In this document: positions 34,415 to 36,712 of the stretch, in pieces | Numbering within the stretch: position 1 is the first letter of the stretch | How the letters are laid out: each line of letters starts with the position of its first letter | Assembly (NCBI GenBank): GCA_003506895.1 | Contig: DNXO01000023.1 | Location: forward strand, 65,023 to 101,734 | Origin: Acetobacteraceae bacterium | GTDB taxonomy: Bacteria > Pseudomonadota > Alphaproteobacteria > Acetobacterales > Acetobacteraceae | DNA length: 36,712 bases | Direction: 5' to 3' | Program-made: the position numbers and the translations under genes | Notes under the pieces: generated by a model | Databases searched by the model: none | Seen by the model: only the letters and a program-made list of their open reading frames with translations | Told to the model about the DNA's origin: nothing

Positions 34415-35029
34415 TCAGGCCAGGCCTTCCTGTTGCAGCACGCGTTGAACCGAGGGGCGAGCCAGCATCCTTTCCAGATGCGCCGCACAGTTCGCCGGCA
34501 AGGTCATGCCAACGCGCTTCGACCAGAACTCGACGTAAAAAATGGCGGTATCAGCGATCGAGAATTTGCCGACGGCGTATTCCTTGCCCTCCAGCGCCGC
34601 GTCGATCAGGGCAAAGCCGCGTTCGGCGATTTCTCGGCCGCGTGCTTTCACCGTCTCTTCATCCGCCGCGCTCGGGGTGAAATTGCCCGAACGGAACTGT
34701 CGGCCGAAGCCCTGCATGTGGATGGTGGCAATGACGTAGTCCATCAATTCCAGCGCCTTCGCCTGGGCGTCGATATCGTCCGGCAGCAAGTCGGCGAACG
34801 GATTGGTCTTAGCCAGCCAATAGGCGATGGCGGGATACTCGGTCAGGACCGAGCCGTCGTCCTTGGCCAGGGTCGGCACCTTCGACTTCGGGTTCACGGC
34901 GATGAACGGCGGCTTGAAGTGCTCACCCTGCTGCAGGTTGACCCGCTCGGTTTCGTAGGGTTTGCCGATCTCCTCCAGCAGCACATGAATGCCGATCGAG
35001 CAGGCGCCGGGCGCGTAATAGAGTTTCAT
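34415..35029 (-). CDS. Glutathione S-transferase family protein
   Basis: 204 residues from ATG 35029 (GGAG 7 nt upstream). The thioredoxin-like N-terminal domain reads MKLYYAPGACSIGIHVLLEE, resembling beta-class GSTs where Cys or Ser near residue 10 contacts glutathione; NPKSKVPTLAKDDGSVLTEYPAIAYWLA holds the conserved cis-Pro (VPTL) and the glutathione-binding S/E pair. The helical C-terminal domain contains FSIADTAIFYVEFW, the usual folding motif. It may detoxify electrophiles or dehalogenate; adjacent to a flavin monooxygenase gene, which suggests xenobiotic handling but does not prove it. Confidence 0.92.
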   Translation of the reverse strand: MKLYYAPGACSIGIHVLLEEIGKPYETERVNLQQGEHFKPPFIAVNPKSKVPTLAKDDGSVLTEYPAIAYWLAKTNPFADLLPDDIDAQAKALELMDYVIATIHMQGFGRQFRSGNFTPSAADEETVKARGREIAERGFALIDAALEGKEYAVGKFSIADTAIFYVEFWSKRVGMTLPANCAAHLERMLARPSVQRVLQQEGLA

Positions 35030-35175
35030 CACGAGTCTCCTGTATCGAACCCCCGGCGGCCGATCGTCCCGATGCCGCGGCTGGCCGTTTGGGTCAGTGT
35101 AGCAGGCAGGTCAGCAGGCGCGAAGCCAGGGTTTCCCGGATCGTCATCCGCGCCACGAAAGGCCGCATCACGCCG

Positions 35176-36522
35176 TCACCGCCAGGCCCCGACCGCCGGC
35201 CGGTCCAGTCCCAGGTTCTCTCGCAAGGTCTTCCCCGTATAATCCAAATGGAACAGACCCCTCCGCTGTAGCTCCGGCACCACCAGGCGGGTGAAATCCT
35301 CATACGTCCCCGGCACATGCGACGCCGCGATCACGAACCCATCGCACGCTCGGGTGGAGAACCATTCTTCCAATCCATCGGCCACGTCCTTGGCACTGCC
35401 GACGAAGCGGGGATGATCGTGGAACGTCCCGCGCTGGGTGATATTGATGAAATCGCGCGGGGTCGGCAGCCGGTCCCCGAGTTCGCGCCGGATGCGGTCG
35501 CGCATGCCCTGCATGCCGGTCCAGGAGTCGATCTCCTCCTGCGTGAACGGCTTGTCGATCGGCTGTTTGGCGAAATCGAAGTTCAACACCTCCGACAGCA
35601 GCGAGAGGCTGTCGATTTCCTTCGGCAGCGTGTCGATGAAGGCCGCCTGGTCTTCGGCCTCGGCCCGCGTCTCGGCGACAACCGAATAGACGCCGGCACA
35701 GACGAAGACTTTTTCCGGATCGCGGCCGGCCGCTTCCACCTGGGCCTTGAACGATGCGTAATCCCGCTGCGCCTGGTCTAGCGCATGGTAGTTGACGAAA
35801 ATGCACTCCGCCCATCTGGCGGCGAAGCGCTGACCGCGCCCGCTCTGGCCGGCCTGGATCAGGACCGGGTGTCCCTGCGCCGACCTTGGGACGGTGAACG
35901 GGCCGCGCGATTGGAAGAACTCGCCCTTGTGGTCGAGGCGGTGGACCTTTTCCGGATGGGCGAACAGGCCGGTTGTGCGGTTGGCCTCGATCGCGCCGTC
36001 GTCCCACGTGTCCCAGTGGCCCATCACCACTTCGAGGAACTCGTCGGCGCGGTCGTAGCGACGGCCGTGTTCCTCGTGCGACAGGTGGCCCATGTTCAGC
36101 GCTTCGCCGTCGTTCATCGAGGTGACGATGTTCCAGGCGGCGCGCCCCTCGGTCAGCAGGTCCAGCGTCGCGAAGACGCGGGCGACGTGAAACGGCTCAT
36201 AATACGTTGTCGAGTATGTGGCGCCGAGGCCGAGGCGTTCAGTCGCCATGCCCATGGCGGTCAAGATAGTGACGGGATCCATCTTCACGCAGCGGATGCC
36301 ATTGGCGACGGTCTGGGCGTGGTCGCCCCCGAACAGGTCCGGCATCGCCAAACGATCATCGAAAAACCCGAGGTGGAACTTCCCCGCCTCCAGCGCGCGG
36401 CCGATCCGGCGGTAGTATTCGGCCGAGGTAAAATCCGGCGCAGCCTTGGGATGCCGCCAGGAGCCGACAAAATTGCTGCAGTTCTGGGCTTGCAGGAAGC
36501 CCACCAGTGTCATTTGACGCAT
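35176..36522 (-). CDS. NtaA/SnaA/DszA-type flavin-dependent monooxygenase (LLM class)
   Basis: 448 residues from ATG 36522 (MRQMTLVGFLQAQNCSNF); an ATG at 36513 is equally near a weak site, and an upstream frame to 36612 looks untranslated. The bacterial luciferase-like TIM barrel is shown by AGKFHLGFFDDRLAMPDLFG, ATERLGLGATYSTTYYEPFHVARVFATLDLLTEGRAAWNIVTS and HPVLIQAGQSGRGQRFAARWAE, typical of NtaA/SnaA/DszA enzymes that use reduced FMN from a partner reductase to open C-N or C-S bonds. No flavin reductase gene is in the window. Substrate unknown: nitrilotriacetate, sulphonates and thiophene compounds are used by relatives. Confidence 0.92.
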   Translation of the reverse strand: MRQMTLVGFLQAQNCSNFVGSWRHPKAAPDFTSAEYYRRIGRALEAGKFHLGFFDDRLAMPDLFGGDHAQTVANGIRCVKMDPVTILTAMGMATERLGLGATYSTTYYEPFHVARVFATLDLLTEGRAAWNIVTSMNDGEALNMGHLSHEEHGRRYDRADEFLEVVMGHWDTWDDGAIEANRTTGLFAHPEKVHRLDHKGEFFQSRGPFTVPRSAQGHPVLIQAGQSGRGQRFAARWAECIFVNYHALDQAQRDYASFKAQVEAAGRDPEKVFVCAGVYSVVAETRAEAEDQAAFIDTLPKEIDSLSLLSEVLNFDFAKQPIDKPFTQEEIDSWTGMQGMRDRIRRELGDRLPTPRDFINITQRGTFHDHPRFVGSAKDVADGLEEWFSTRACDGFVIAASHVPGTYEDFTRLVVPELQRRGLFHLDYTGKTLRENLGLDRPAVGAWR

Positions 36523-36646
36523 TTGTTTGGTTTTCCCCCGCCGCGGTTGTTCCTTTCTACACCCCCGCCGAAAGTTCGCAAAAGGTGCCGGAAAGGCGCT
36601 TGGATTCCCCAACGATCCCGCATAAAACCCGCCACCTGATTGGAGC

Positions 36647-36712
36647 GCGGGCGTAGCTCAGGGGTAGAGCACAACCTTGCCAAGGTTGGGGTCGAGGGGT
36701 CGAATCCCTTCG
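36647..36712 (+). tRNA. tRNA-Gly (anticodon GCC), 3' end outside the window
   Basis: The cloverleaf is readable: acceptor arm start GCGGGCG, D-arm GCTCAGGGGTAGAGC, anticodon arm CAACCTTGCCAAGGTTG with GCC in the loop, then GGGTCGAATCCC for the T-arm with the normal GTTCGA-like loop (here GGTCGAATC). The acceptor 3' half and CCA lie beyond the window edge. It is divergent from the flavin monooxygenase gene. Confidence 0.95.

Noticed and set aside
36647..36712. tRNA-Gly as an integration site of a mobile element
   Set aside because: No integrase gene or duplicated tRNA 3' end is visible in the window, and the tRNA 3' half is outside it.

Overview
This window looks like chromosomal DNA from a GC-rich alphaproteobacterium, most plausibly Rhodospirillales/Acetobacteraceae. 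The support is GC-rich third codon positions, an HdaA-type DnaA regulator with a clamp-binding N-terminus next to ppk and ppx, a tiny alphaproteobacterial-type aa3 oxidase subunit IV, and two periplasmic binding proteins with twin-arginine-like leaders. The genus assignment is inference; no rRNA is present.

Layout from left to right. (1) 1-4294, minus: a Liv-type branched-chain amino acid/amide ABC importer (binding protein, LivH, LivM, LivG, and LivF cut by the window edge), with ATGA overlaps between the membrane and ATPase genes. (2) 4522-11608: an accessory surface-polymer region with a GT4 glycosyltransferase, a possible 39-residue coupled ORF, a large two-part glycosyltransferase, a convergent FkbM methyltransferase with a coiled-coil N-terminus, and a 568-residue Gly/Ser/Thr/Asn-rich beta-roll protein with RTX-like nonapeptides. 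The beta-roll gene has a clear intrinsic terminator and a long, AT-richer upstream region with palindromes. (3) 11609-16215, minus: a second ABC importer of the Fe3+/spermidine/aminoethylphosphonate type (binding protein, fused double permease, ATPase). It is bracketed by two decayed genes: an enoyl-CoA hydratase remnant downstream and a truncated paralogue of the binding protein upstream. (4) 16264-19174, minus: aa3 oxidase subunit IV (52 aa), a TylF-type methyltransferase, purN and purM. (5) 19271-25937, plus: a tightly packed run of CDP-alcohol phosphatidyltransferase, PerM/AI-2E-type permease, hdaA, ppk, ppx and a GNAT acetyltransferase, most joined by overlapping stop/start codons. (6) 26097-36522: a metabolic region with an MFS transporter, a YdiJ-like FAD/Fe-S dehydrogenase, an alpha/beta hydrolase, a coding-like remnant, a ThDP-dependent enzyme, a histidine phosphatase, a glutathione S-transferase and an NtaA/SnaA-type flavin monooxygenase. 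(7) The 5' part of tRNA-Gly(GCC) at the right edge.

How the genes fit together: purine synthesis, phospholipid synthesis, replication control (HdaA) and polyphosphate turnover (Ppk/Ppx) form the housekeeping core. The two importers and the oxidoreductases look like flexible catabolic functions. The most unusual block is 4522-11608, where sugar and methyl transferases sit next to a repetitive beta-roll protein that is probably secreted. I see no CRISPR array, intact insertion sequence, prophage or recognised defence system.
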